From contig NZ_SKCI01000002.1 in NCBI RefSeq assembly GCF_005434965.1, positions 554,001 through 618,000 on the forward strand: a stretch of DNA of 64,000 nt, in the 5' to 3' direction. Position numbers and translations under genes: made by a program. The notes beneath the pieces were generated by a model, which did no database searches, was not told the DNA's origin, and saw only the letters and a program-made list of their open reading frames with translations. Positions 24,799 to 33,206 of this stretch are shown in pieces (within the stretch, counting starts at the first letter, position 1; the number at the start of each line of letters is the position of its first letter). This DNA is from Marimonas lutisalis. GTDB taxonomy: Bacteria; Pseudomonadota; Alphaproteobacteria; Rhodobacterales; Rhodobacteraceae.

Positions 24799-25068
24799 AT
24801 GGCCGGTGGCTGGGCGAAAGACGGCGCGGTGAGCGAACAGATCGAGGCCTCGATCGAGGACGAGTTGAAACGGATGCAGGCGCAGAAGCGACCGGTGGGC
24901 GAGAGCCTGACCGAATGCGCCGAATGCGGCGAGGAGATCCCCGAAAAACGGCGGCTGGCGATTCCGGGCGTGAAGCTGTGCATTGACTGCCAGCAGGAGC
25001 GCGACGGCGCGCACAAGCTGCGCGGCGGGATCAATCGGCGCGGATCGAAGGACAGCCAGTTAAAGTGA
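24799..25068 (+). CDS. DksA/TraR-type C4 zinc-finger protein
   Basis: 89 residues. The C-terminal half has the four-Cys finger CAECGEEIPEKRRLAIPG... CIDCQ typical of short DksA/TraR proteins such as YbiI. The start at 24799 follows AAAAGGAG. It lacks the long coiled-coil with the Asp pair by which DksA reaches the polymerase active site, so it may bind RNA polymerase differently or act elsewhere. An AT-rich stretch with two small hairpins (24600-24665) precedes it. Confidence 0.85.
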   Translation: MAGGWAKDGAVSEQIEASIEDELKRMQAQKRPVGESLTECAECGEEIPEKRRLAIPGVKLCIDCQQERDGAHKLRGGINRRGSKDSQLK

Positions 25069-25289
25069 CCGGGGCCGGACGGCAGAACGGCCTGCAAGGG
25101 CAGAGGAAAAGCCGGCATCGTTGTTCAAGGTCCCTTGCTCAAAGTCATCGTCGCGCCCTTGGTCCTCCTTTCGATGGTCAAAGACATGCCCGGACCGATC
25201 ACGGATTACGGCGGTGGCAGCGTAAAATTCAGCGCTTGCCCGGACGAGGGGGCTGCGACAGGATCAGGCGTCAAGAGGAGCACGATGCA

Positions 25290-25832
25290 ATGCCGGAGCA
25301 GGATTCGATACGACCCGATGAACAGGCCGTCGATCTCGCTGCGGCAGATGATGCGCGCCTTCGGTTCATTGGCACGATCCGCACGCCCTGGCCCGACCGT
25401 GCCGCCTGCCCCCGGCAGGGCCGTCAGGACGGGCCTGAATGCCGGCTGGTGCTCGATCCGGTTTGGCAGCCGGCGCTTCAGGGACTTGAAGCCTATGAAA
25501 CGATCGAAGTGCTTTACTGGCTTGACCGGAGCCGCCGCGATCTTGTCGTGCAGAACCCCAAGCATGACGGCCGTACCTTCGGCACCTTCGCGTTGCGCTC
25601 ACCGGTGCGGCCCAACCCGATCGGCACGGCCCTGGTTCACCTTGAGCGGATCGAGAATGGCGAGGTCATCGTGCGCGGACTCGATTGCATAGACGGCACG
25701 CCGCTCGTTGATATCAAACCCGATCGCTGTGCCTTTACGCCGAAGGCGCCAGCGAAACCGGCCGCGACGTCTGCCGGCCATCGTTTGGCCGACGGGGCTG
25801 GTCGGTCAAGACCATCACGTTCGGGGCCTTGA
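25290..25832 (+). CDS. TrmO/TsaA-like SAM-dependent methyltransferase
   Basis: 180 residues. The TsaA/TrmO beta-barrel is seen as 'FIGTIRTPWPDRAACPRQG', YETIEVLYWLDRSRRDLVVQ, the conserved KHDGRTFGTFALRSPVRPNP and 'IGTALVHLERIENG', then DCIDGTPLVDIKPDR. TrmO methylates t6A37 of tRNAs decoding ACN; related proteins have other roles. The start at 25290 sits 9 bases after AGAGGAG. The last 98 bases overlap the molbindin gene on the other strand, and the final 25 or so residues (after FTPKAPA) look unconserved. The 220 bases before it show no gene that can be named. Confidence 0.85.
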   Translation: MPEQDSIRPDEQAVDLAAADDARLRFIGTIRTPWPDRAACPRQGRQDGPECRLVLDPVWQPALQGLEAYETIEVLYWLDRSRRDLVVQNPKHDGRTFGTFALRSPVRPNPIGTALVHLERIENGEVIVRGLDCIDGTPLVDIKPDRCAFTPKAPAKPAATSAGHRLADGAGRSRPSRSGP

Positions 25833-26001
25833 TCACGGCACAAGCCGTCTTGCCCGATGCCACTCCAAGTTCGGCGACCGAGCTGTTGGTGATCATCGCG
25901 GTCACGATTGCGCCGCTGCCGATCCTCACTGCCGAATTGACGGCACGCCTGTTCCCGCCCGCCACGGGTTCCCTTGGCCTGTTTCGTGCGCCGGGTTTCA
26001 T
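25735..26001 (-). CDS. Molybdenum-pterin-binding (Mop/molbindin) protein
   Basis: 88 residues on the minus strand. A single TOBE/Mop domain is recognised from AVRIGSGAIVTAMITNSSVA, ELGVASGKTACAVIKAPNVM and VLTDQ, following an N-terminus MKPGARNRP that parallels the usual 'MKxSARNxLKGxV'. Mop domains oligomerise and store molybdate or tungstate. It overlaps the 3' end of the TrmO-like gene by 98 bases and is divergent from the MOT1-type transporter, with about 108 bases between the two starts. It fits molybdate storage next to molybdate uptake. The 'LKGTV' stretch is degenerate here, so activity is not certain. Confidence 0.72.
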   Translation of the reverse strand: MKPGARNRPREPVAGGNRRAVNSAVRIGSGAIVTAMITNSSVAELGVASGKTACAVIKAPNVMVLTDQPRRPNDGRQTSRPVSLAPSA

Positions 26002-26109
26002 GACCGTTTTCTTTCGCCGGATTTCCATTATCCTTCCCGATATGACCATTCGGCCCAGTTTCAACACCCTGCCTTGCCGACACCGCGATTGCGGCGGCTG
26101 GAGCGCCAG

Positions 26110-27240
26110 TTGACCGTGACGACACAGCCCTACCGATTCACCCTGCGCGAAGCGGGTGGCGCCCTTGGCGATCTGGGCACGCTTCTGCCGCTGACCCTCG
26201 CCGCGATCACGGTGGCCGGGTTGTCGGCTACGATGGTGTTTCTGGGGTTCGGTCTGTTCTACGTTGCAACCGGGTTGATCTATCGCCTGCCGATCCCGGT
26301 GCAGCCGATGAAGGCGGTTGCGGCGGTGATCCTCGTCGCGGGGGTCTCGCCTGCCTCTGTCGCGCTGAGCGGATTAGCGATCGGCCTGATCCTTATCGCG
26401 CTTGGAGGCAGCGGCGCCATTGACCGGCTGGGGCGGCTGGTGCCGCAATCGGTGATGGTAGGCCTTCAACTTGGTCTTGGCCTGGGCCTTGGATGGGTTG
26501 CGCTTGGCCTGATGCGTGGGGCGCTGCTGGTCGGGGGGCTTTCGCTGGCCGTTGCCGTGGTTTTCCTGCTGCGGCGCGGTCACGCGGCGCTTGCCACGCT
26601 TGCCACGGGCCTTGGGCTGGGCGTGCTGCTGGGCGCGCCGGGGCTGTCGCTGGCGCCCTCCGGGGCCCCGGCGATGTGGTTCGCGCAAGCGATCACAGCC
26701 GACGACATCCGTATCGCGCTTTCGGATCTCGCGCTGCCGCAGATGGCCCTGACGCTGACCAATGCCGTGCTGCTGACGGCCCTTGTCGCACGGGACAGGT
26801 TCGGCGACCGGGCGGCGCATGTCACACCACGGCGGCTCTGCCTGACCTCGGGCCTGGGCAACCTGTTGTTTGCTCCGCTGGGCGCGCTTCCGATGTGCCA
26901 CGGGGCGGGCGGGGTTGCGGCGCATTACAGGTTCGGCGCCCGCTCCGGCGCCGCCCCGATCATGATCGGGGCCGTTCTGATCGGTGTCGCCGTCCTGCCC
27001 GGTGACTGGCGGGCGGCCTTTTTCGCCGCGATCCCCATGGCCACGTTGGGGGCGTTGCTGCTGGTGGCGGCCTGTGAGCTGGCGATCAGCCGCCGCCTGT
27101 TCGATTGCAACGCGTCCTGCCGCCCGGTTATCGCGGCGACGGCAGCGGCCACCGTTCTGGTGAACCCGCTGATCGGTCTTTTCGCCGGCACGGTCGCGGA
27201 GATTGTGCGCAAAGCCATCGTTCGGCGCCAGCGCGCATAG
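26110..27240 (+). CDS. MOT1-type molybdate/sulfate transporter
   Basis: 376 residues with ten or more membrane segments. The family phrases REAGGALGDLGTLLPL near the start and 'LPIPVQPMKAVAAVIL' are those of MOT1/SulP-related molybdate transporters, and the second signature is PMCHGAGGVAAHYRFGARSG. A TTG start at 26110 is chosen because GGAG lies 6 bases upstream; GTG at 26116 is possible. A far longer in-frame reading reaches back to 25708 but the added residues are basic and unlike the family. It is divergent from the molbindin gene, supporting molybdate as substrate. Confidence 0.85.
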   Translation: MTVTTQPYRFTLREAGGALGDLGTLLPLTLAAITVAGLSATMVFLGFGLFYVATGLIYRLPIPVQPMKAVAAVILVAGVSPASVALSGLAIGLILIALGGSGAIDRLGRLVPQSVMVGLQLGLGLGLGWVALGLMRGALLVGGLSLAVAVVFLLRRGHAALATLATGLGLGVLLGAPGLSLAPSGAPAMWFAQAITADDIRIALSDLALPQMALTLTNAVLLTALVARDRFGDRAAHVTPRRLCLTSGLGNLLFAPLGALPMCHGAGGVAAHYRFGARSGAAPIMIGAVLIGVAVLPGDWRAAFFAAIPMATLGALLLVAACELAISRRLFDCNASCRPVIAATAAATVLVNPLIGLFAGTVAEIVRKAIVRRQRA

Positions 27241-27387
27241 CCTGGCGCCGGAAAATGGTTTCGCTGTCCGGAGAACGAATGCCGCGCCGTTTGGGCGACG
27301 ACGGCGCGTAAAGAGTTTCCGATTTCCGGGTACGGGCCATATACTCGGAAATGACAAACGACGCGGCAAGCCACGAGACTTGGAAAA

Positions 27388-28788
27388 ATGAAAATGAGCC
27401 GGAGACGGGACGAGCAGCCCGGTGCCACGCCTCGCAGGTTTCCGCCCAGGCCGGACGACGGCCTGCCCCTGCTTGGCAGCCTGCCCGCGTTCGCGGGTGA
27501 CCAACTGGGATATCCGGTCAGAGCCACCCGGAAATACGGCGATATCGTCGATATGAACCTTGCCGGTTGGCGCACATGGCTGGTCAGCGATATGGATGCG
27601 CTGGAACAGATCCTGGTGCGTGACCATACCAAGTTCATCAAGACTCCGTTGATCTGGCGCCAGATCACGGCAGTGTTCGGCCAGGGGCTTCTTTCGAGCG
27701 ACGGAGATCTCTGGCAGCATCAGCGCCGTCTTGCCGCGCCGCATTTCACGCCCCGGCGCGTGCAGGACTACGACGCGCTGATCGTGTCACTTGCCCGGAA
27801 GGCGGTGGATCGCTGGCAGGACGACACCACCTTCGATGTCCATCCCCACATGATGAACCTGATGTTCCGTATCGTCACGAGCACCATGTTCGACGCGGAT
27901 GCGGAATCCGAGGTCGAGATCATGGAGCGCGCGCTGAGCCTTCTTCTGGAGGAAATGGCGCATCGTTTCCGGCGTCCGGTGCTGATACCCGACTGGGTGC
28001 CTCTGCCCTCGAACCGGCGTTACCTGAAGGCGATCGCCGAGATCGACGGTGTGGTGAACCGTCTTATCCGGGAACGCCGGCAGAATGGCATCGAGGGCCG
28101 CACGGATTACCTGTCTTCGCTGATGGCCTCGCAGGATGCGAACGGCCAGCCATTGCCCGACAAGCAGATCCGCGATGAAGCGGTGACCGTGCTTCTTGCT
28201 GGCCATGAAACCACGGCGCTTGCCATGACCTGGGCGCTTTACCTGCTTGCGCGGCATCCGGACATCCAGGCGGAGGTCACGGCGGAGATTGCATCGGTGC
28301 TTGGCGAGCGGGATGCAAGCAGTGCTGACGTGCCGGAATTGAAGCTTACGCAGGCGGTGGTGATGGAAACCATGCGGCTTTATCCGCCTGGCTGGATGTT
28401 CGGGCGCGAGGCGACGGAAGACTGCGAGATCAAGGGCTATCACTGTCCAAAGGGCACGCAGATCCTGATTGCGCCCTGGGTTCTTCACCGTGATCCCCGG
28501 TACTACGAGACCCCGGATGCATTCCGCCCTGAACGCTGGCTTGACGGGCTGGCGCAGCGGCTTCCGCGCTATGCCTTTCTGCCGTTCGGGGGTGGGCCGC
28601 GGATCTGCATCGGCAACAGCTTGGCGATGCTGGAGACGACCCTTTCCCTGGCGACCATCCTGCAGAGCGGGGCGATCGAATGGCGCGGAGACCGCCCGGT
28701 GGAGCCCTATCCGTCGGCGACGCTGATTCCGCAGGGTGGCGTTCATGTCGCGTTCAGGCGCGAAAAGGCCCGCCACGCCGGTCCGTGA
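27388..28788 (+). CDS. Cytochrome P450
   Basis: 466 residues, a complete soluble bacterial P450. The I-helix oxygen motif AGHETT (271-276), K-helix ETMR (327-330), PERW region 'FRPERWLDG' and haem loop FLPFGGGPRICIG with Cys407 as the iron ligand are all intact. It resembles the bacterial class with a CYP4/CYP102-like haem domain rather than the short CYP101 type. No reductase is adjacent; the adrenodoxin-type ferredoxin at 22380 is the nearest possible electron donor. The start (27388) follows a weak site, and Met3 is an alternative. Substrate unknown. Confidence 0.93.
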   Translation: MKMSRRRDEQPGATPRRFPPRPDDGLPLLGSLPAFAGDQLGYPVRATRKYGDIVDMNLAGWRTWLVSDMDALEQILVRDHTKFIKTPLIWRQITAVFGQGLLSSDGDLWQHQRRLAAPHFTPRRVQDYDALIVSLARKAVDRWQDDTTFDVHPHMMNLMFRIVTSTMFDADAESEVEIMERALSLLLEEMAHRFRRPVLIPDWVPLPSNRRYLKAIAEIDGVVNRLIRERRQNGIEGRTDYLSSLMASQDANGQPLPDKQIRDEAVTVLLAGHETTALAMTWALYLLARHPDIQAEVTAEIASVLGERDASSADVPELKLTQAVVMETMRLYPPGWMFGREATEDCEIKGYHCPKGTQILIAPWVLHRDPRYYETPDAFRPERWLDGLAQRLPRYAFLPFGGGPRICIGNSLAMLETTLSLATILQSGAIEWRGDRPVEPYPSATLIPQGGVHVAFRREKARHAGP

Positions 28789-28860
28789 CGCCGTGATCAA
28801 GGCGCAGTCTGCGCCGCCCTGGCCGCTGTGGTTTCGCGAGGAGGGCGACGGCCGGAGGGC

Positions 28861-28971
28861 CTATTGTTCCTTGGAATATGCCGGGTTGTCGGATGACCGG
28901 ATTTCAGTTTGCCAAAAAAATATGCCCGTGGCGAGAACTGCGAGGAAAAGCAGCGCAATCGTATTTTTCAT
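28861..28971 (-). CDS. 36-residue single-helix membrane or secreted peptide
   Basis: A short frame with a clear ribosome site (ACGGAG, 6 bases before ATG). It encodes a hydrophobic N-terminus MKNTIALLFLAVLATGIFFW followed by a polar tail ending YSKEQ. This is the form of a small inner-membrane protein or a very short exported peptide. It lies alone between the converging P450 gene and the oligoendopeptidase gene. Function unknown. Confidence 0.6.
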   Translation of the reverse strand: MKNTIALLFLAVLATGIFFWQTEIRSSDNPAYSKEQ

Positions 28972-29065
28972 TGATTACTCCGTAATGCGGACAAATACAC
29001 GCTAGAGGCGAATCGCGGCGAAGTCACGGCATAAAAAAGCTGATCTGGTGGCAGGGGCGGTGATT

Positions 29066-30889
29066 TTACTCTTCCATCGCTTCGAGCTGGTCGATGAAGC
29101 CCGAGATCATCGACAGGCCCTTGTCCCAGAATGTCGGGTCGGACGCGTCGAGGCCGAAGGGGGCGAGAAGCTCTTTGTGGTGCATGGAGCCGCCGGCGCG
29201 CAGCATGTCGAAATACTTGTCCTGGAAGCCTTCAGGCTGTTCTTCGTAGACGGCGTAGAGCGCGTTCACGAGCCCGTCGCCGAAGGCGTAGGCGTAGACG
29301 TAGAAGGGCGAGTGGACGAAATGCGGGATGTAGCACCAGAAGGTTTCGTACCCGTCCATGTACTCGAAGGCCGGGCCGAGGGATTCGGCCTGAACGCTCA
29401 TCCACAGCGCGTTGATGTCGTCGGGGGTCAGTTCACCGCCGCGGCGGGCGTCGTGCAGTTTGCACTCGAAATCGTAGAACGCGATCTGGCGAACGACGGT
29501 GTTGATCATGTCCTCGACCTTGCCGGCCAGGAGCACCTTGCGCTGGGTGTCGGAGGTGGCGTTGTCGAGCATCCGGCGGAAGGTGAGCATTTCACCGAAA
29601 ACCGATGCCGTTTCGGCAAGCGTCAGCGGTGTCTGGCTGAGCATTTCGCCCTGACCGGCGGCAAGCACCTGGTGGACGCCGTGGCCCAGTTCGTGCGCCA
29701 GCGTCATCACGTCACGCGGTTTGCCGAGGTAGTTGAGCATCACGTAGGGGTGCACCTCGGTGACGGTGGGGTGGGCAAAGGCGCCTGGCGCCTTGCCGGG
29801 TTTGACGCCTGCGTCGATCCAGCCCTTTTCAAAGAAGGGCCTGGCGATGTCGGCCATGCTCGGATCGAAGCCGGCATAGGCGGTCATGACCATCTCGCGT
29901 GCTTCGTCCCAGCCGATGGTGCGGGTTTCCTCGATCGGCAGCGGCGCGTTGCGGTCCCAGACCTGCATCTTGTCGAGGCCAAGCCATTTGCGCTTGAGCT
30001 CGTAGTAGCGATGGCTGAGCTTGGGGTAGGCGTTGACGACGGCGTTGCGCAGGGCCTCGACCACCTCGGGTTCGACATCGTTCGAGAGGTGCCGGGCGGT
30101 TTGCGCGCTGGGCATCTTGCGCCAGCGGTCGATCACCTCTTTTTCCTTGGCCTGGGTGTTGTGGACGCGGGCGAAGGTTTTAACGTTTTCGGCGAAGACA
30201 TGCGCCAATTCGCGGGCGGCGGCCTCGCGCTTGGCGCGGTCACGGTCGGTGAGGAAATTGAGCGTGCCCTCGATGCCCAGGGTTTCGCCGTCGAGCTCGA
30301 ACTCGAGCCCGGCGATGGTTTCATCGAAGAGCTTTTCCCAGGCGTCGCCGACGACGCCGAGATCGTGGAGGAATTTCTCCAGCTCATCGGAGAGCTGGTA
30401 GGGTTTCATCGCGCGGATGCGGTCAAAGACCGGCTTGTAGCGGGCGAGATCGGCATTTTCGGCGAACATTGCCGACAGTTTCTCATCCTCGATCCGGTTC
30501 AGCTCGAGGGTGAAGAACACCAGCGGCGTGGTGAAGTTGGTGATCTTTTCTTGATGGTCGGAGAGGAATTTCGCGCGCTCGGCATCGGTGGTGAGCTGGT
30601 AGTAGCGCAGCCCGGCATAGGACATGATGCGCCCGGCCTTGGTGCTGATCGCTTCGTTGCGCTGGACGCATTCGAGCAGGCCGGCGGCATCGAGGCTGGC
30701 GAGCTTGCCTTCGTAATCGGTGGCAAAACGCGCGCAGGCGGTTTCGAGCCAGTCGAGATCGGCGGCCAGTTCGGGCGCATCGGCGGATTTGTAGAGATCG
30801 GTGAGGTCCCATTCGGGCAGGTCGCCCAGTTCCTTCCCTCCGGAGGTTGCGTTGGCGTCGCGGACGGGGAAGGGGAGTTGGAACAACAT
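29066..30889 (-). CDS. pepF: Oligoendopeptidase F (M3 metallopeptidase)
   Basis: 607 residues, the usual length. The zinc motif HELGH (399-403, in TLAHELGHGVHQ) and the downstream Glu in 'LAETASVFGEML' are present, with the N-terminal helical domain (LPEWDLTDLYKS) that covers the M3 active-site channel. It cleaves short peptides in the cytoplasm, probably recycling degradation products. Single gene, divergent from the universal-stress-protein gene with about 150 bases between starts. Confidence 0.94.
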   Translation of the reverse strand: MLFQLPFPVRDANATSGGKELGDLPEWDLTDLYKSADAPELAADLDWLETACARFATDYEGKLASLDAAGLLECVQRNEAISTKAGRIMSYAGLRYYQLTTDAERAKFLSDHQEKITNFTTPLVFFTLELNRIEDEKLSAMFAENADLARYKPVFDRIRAMKPYQLSDELEKFLHDLGVVGDAWEKLFDETIAGLEFELDGETLGIEGTLNFLTDRDRAKREAAARELAHVFAENVKTFARVHNTQAKEKEVIDRWRKMPSAQTARHLSNDVEPEVVEALRNAVVNAYPKLSHRYYELKRKWLGLDKMQVWDRNAPLPIEETRTIGWDEAREMVMTAYAGFDPSMADIARPFFEKGWIDAGVKPGKAPGAFAHPTVTEVHPYVMLNYLGKPRDVMTLAHELGHGVHQVLAAGQGEMLSQTPLTLAETASVFGEMLTFRRMLDNATSDTQRKVLLAGKVEDMINTVVRQIAFYDFECKLHDARRGGELTPDDINALWMSVQAESLGPAFEYMDGYETFWCYIPHFVHSPFYVYAYAFGDGLVNALYAVYEEQPEGFQDKYFDMLRAGGSMHHKELLAPFGLDASDPTFWDKGLSMISGFIDQLEAMEE

Positions 30890-31043
30890 GGCGGGCCTTT
30901 CGAAGATGTGATGCGCTCAGACATAGGCCGCGTCCGGGATGGTCTCAAGGGGAGATCGCGCCATCGTCCCGACGGCTTGAAACGGTGCCGGCGGCGCCTA
31001 TGTCGGTTTCAAGTTGGATCGAAAGCGGGAGGGCATACCTAAA

Positions 31044-31853
31044 ATGCAAAGAATACTCGTTGCGACGGATCTTTCAGAGCGCTCGGATCGGGCATTGCAT
31101 CGCGCCGCACAAATCGCGAAGGCGCATGCCGCTTCGCTGTCGGTGGTTTCGGTCGTCGATGACGATTATCCTTCCCGCATCATTGAAGACCTGACGGAGC
31201 GCGTGCGCCAGCACCTTGAGCAGATCGTTCCGGCCGCTGATTTGGCATGCGAGATCCATGTCGAGGCGGGTGACCCGACCGAAACACTCTTACGGCACAT
31301 CAACGGAAACTCGGTGGACCTTGCCGTGCTGGGTCTGCACCGTCACCGCGCGGTTCTGGACGGGGTGCGGCAGACCACGATGGAACGGCTGGTCGCCGGG
31401 GCGCGTGTTCCGGTGCTTCTGGCAAAGGGCTTGCAGAGTACGAATTATCAAAAGGTGCTTGCACCGGTGTCATTTTCACCGGCCTGCGCGTCGGCACTGC
31501 GCGTCGCGCGTGTCATTGCGCCCGAGGCGGAGTACGAACTGTGCCATGCGTGGCACGTGCCCTTCAGTGGTTTTACTGGCGGGGCAGAAAGCGATTTCGG
31601 CAAACAGATTCACCGTGAAATCGTCGGCGAAGCCAAAGCATGGCATGCCGCGCTTGATCTGGATGTGCCGCAGCCCGACTTGATCCTGGGTGGGGTTGGC
31701 GAAGTTCTTGCCATCCGGCTTCGGGAGTTTTCACCCGACCTTATCACCATCGGCGCTCACACCCGTGCGGGCCGCGCGCTGCACCGGTTGGGCGGTTTTG
31801 CCGCGGAACTGATCCGCGATCCGCCCACGGACCTTTTGATAGCGCGCGCATAG
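31044..31853 (+). CDS. Tandem-domain universal stress protein
   Basis: 269 residues, two Usp domains in one chain. The first begins MQRILVATDLSERSDRALHR and carries the ATP-type loop 'VLGLHRHRAVLDGVRQTTME...VPVLLA'. The second begins 'KVLAPVSFSPACASALRVAR' and ends ITIGAHTRAGRALHRLGGFA with a shorter loop. Tandem Usp proteins respond to oxygen limitation, osmotic stress or nutrient stress. The start at 31044 matches the family N-terminus. The second-domain loop departs from G-2x-G-9x-G(S/T), so ATP binding there is uncertain. Confidence 0.9.
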   Translation: MQRILVATDLSERSDRALHRAAQIAKAHAASLSVVSVVDDDYPSRIIEDLTERVRQHLEQIVPAADLACEIHVEAGDPTETLLRHINGNSVDLAVLGLHRHRAVLDGVRQTTMERLVAGARVPVLLAKGLQSTNYQKVLAPVSFSPACASALRVARVIAPEAEYELCHAWHVPFSGFTGGAESDFGKQIHREIVGEAKAWHAALDLDVPQPDLILGGVGEVLAIRLREFSPDLITIGAHTRAGRALHRLGGFAAELIRDPPTDLLIARA

Positions 31854-31874
31854 CGAGCGAAGGGCCTGATGATA

Positions 31875-32840
31875 TCAGACGCTGACGGCGTAGGGGGTGC
31901 CTGAGGCGTGTTCGCGGAAGAACGCGGCCATCTGATCGAAGACGCGGGCGCGGGTTTCGGGGCCTTCCATCAGCACCTCGTGTTCGCCGCCCGAGACCAC
32001 TTCCAGCGTGCCGTTCTGCCAGCGCGCCTTGCGCGAGGTGATGCGATCGGGATCTACGATGCGTTCGTTGGTGCCCAGGAAGGTGATCGCGGGATGCACC
32101 GGCGAGGGCAAACGGTCAAGTTCGCGCGTTTCCTTCAAGGCTTCGTGGACCCAGCGGAGCGAGGGCCCGCCGAGGAGCAGTTCGGGCCGGGCGCGGCCCT
32201 GGTCCTGCATGTAGGCATACATGTCGGGATCGGTGGTCAGAAGATTGTCTTCGAACGGGGCGACCATGACATAGGAATCGCCGCCCGTGGTGCCCGGTGC
32301 GTAGAGATGGCCAAAGCCGAACATTCGCCCGCCCCAGGCCAGCGCCCAGGCGGCGGGCCGCGTGGTGGGGGTCATCTTGATGCCCCACATCGGGGCGGAG
32401 AAGGCAGCGGCGGCCACGGGCAGGTTTTCGTGCAACGCGCGCAGCCCGATACAGCCGCCCATCGAGTGCGCGAGCAGGTAATAGGGTTCGGGCAGCGACA
32501 GCGCGCGGGCGGCCTCGACCATCGCTTTCACGTCTTTTTGATAGTCCGAAAACCAGTGTACATGGCCGGTGGCCGGATCATCGACCATGCGATCGGCCAG
32601 GCCCTGGCCCTGCCAGTCGATCGAGAAGGTGCAGAAGCCGCGATCTGCGAAATCGCGGGCGGTGCGGCCGTATTTCTCGATATACTCGGTGCGGCCGGGG
32701 AAGAGCAGCACGGTGCCGTTTGCCGCCCCCTGCGCCCAGACCCCGACGCGGATGCGCGTGCCGCCCTCGGCGGTGAGCCAGAAGGCGCGCCCGTCGTCGG
32801 GGCCGTCAGCGATATCGGCGAAAAACGGCGCCTCGTCCAT
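31875..32840 (-). CDS. Alpha/beta hydrolase, monoacylglycerol-lipase-like
   Basis: 321 residues. An opening of the lysophospholipase/monoacylglycerol lipase type (LLFPGRTEYIEKYGRTARDF, then 'FSIDWQGQGLADR') is followed by the nucleophile elbow LLAHSMGGCIGLRAL and a C-terminal region with 'FLGTNERIVDP' (acid) and GGEHEVLME (His). No signal peptide. It would hydrolyse a lysophospholipid or monoglyceride. It is the second gene after the SCP2 protein gene (4-base gap), which suggests joint work on a lipid. Confidence 0.88.
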   Translation of the reverse strand: MDEAPFFADIADGPDDGRAFWLTAEGGTRIRVGVWAQGAANGTVLLFPGRTEYIEKYGRTARDFADRGFCTFSIDWQGQGLADRMVDDPATGHVHWFSDYQKDVKAMVEAARALSLPEPYYLLAHSMGGCIGLRALHENLPVAAAAFSAPMWGIKMTPTTRPAAWALAWGGRMFGFGHLYAPGTTGGDSYVMVAPFEDNLLTTDPDMYAYMQDQGRARPELLLGGPSLRWVHEALKETRELDRLPSPVHPAITFLGTNERIVDPDRITSRKARWQNGTLEVVSGGEHEVLMEGPETRARVFDQMAAFFREHASGTPYAVSV

Positions 32841-32843
32841 GAC

Positions 32844-33134
32844 TTAGGCCAGGATGCTGCCCAGCTGCATGGCCATGCCCATATCGCCATCGACGGTGAG
32901 CTTGCCGCTCATGAAGGCGGCGGTCGGGTTCAGGTCGCCTTCCATCATCGACTGGAAGGTATCGACATCGGCGGTCAGGGTGACATCGGCCGCGTCGTCG
33001 CTGGCGCGGGCGCCGCCGCCGTCGACGATGATCGAGCCTTCGCCTTCGATGACGAATTTGGCCGAACCGGCGAAGCCTTCGCCGCCCATCTTGTCGTTCA
33101 GGGCGCTGACGGCCTGGGTAATCACGTCGCTCAT
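32844..33134 (-). CDS. SCP2 sterol-binding-domain protein
   Basis: 96 residues, one SCP2 domain with the phrases FVIEGEGSIIVDGGGARASD, 'ADVTLTADVDTFQSMMEGDL' and AAFMSGKLTVDGDMGMAMQ. The domain binds fatty acyl-CoAs or other hydrophobic ligands. It is upstream of, and nearly touches, the lipase-like gene. Cytoplasmic. Confidence 0.9.
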   Translation of the reverse strand: MSDVITQAVSALNDKMGGEGFAGSAKFVIEGEGSIIVDGGGARASDDAADVTLTADVDTFQSMMEGDLNPTAAFMSGKLTVDGDMGMAMQLGSILA

Positions 33135-33206
33135 TTCATTTTACCTTTCTGTTCCTGGCTGCGGGGGCTAACATTTTTCGCAACCGACGTTACATTCGAT
33201 GGCACT

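Noticed and set aside
31908-33206. Long in-frame extension upstream of the TPR protein
   Set aside because: It runs antisense through the lipase and SCP2 genes; the signal peptide begins at 33207.
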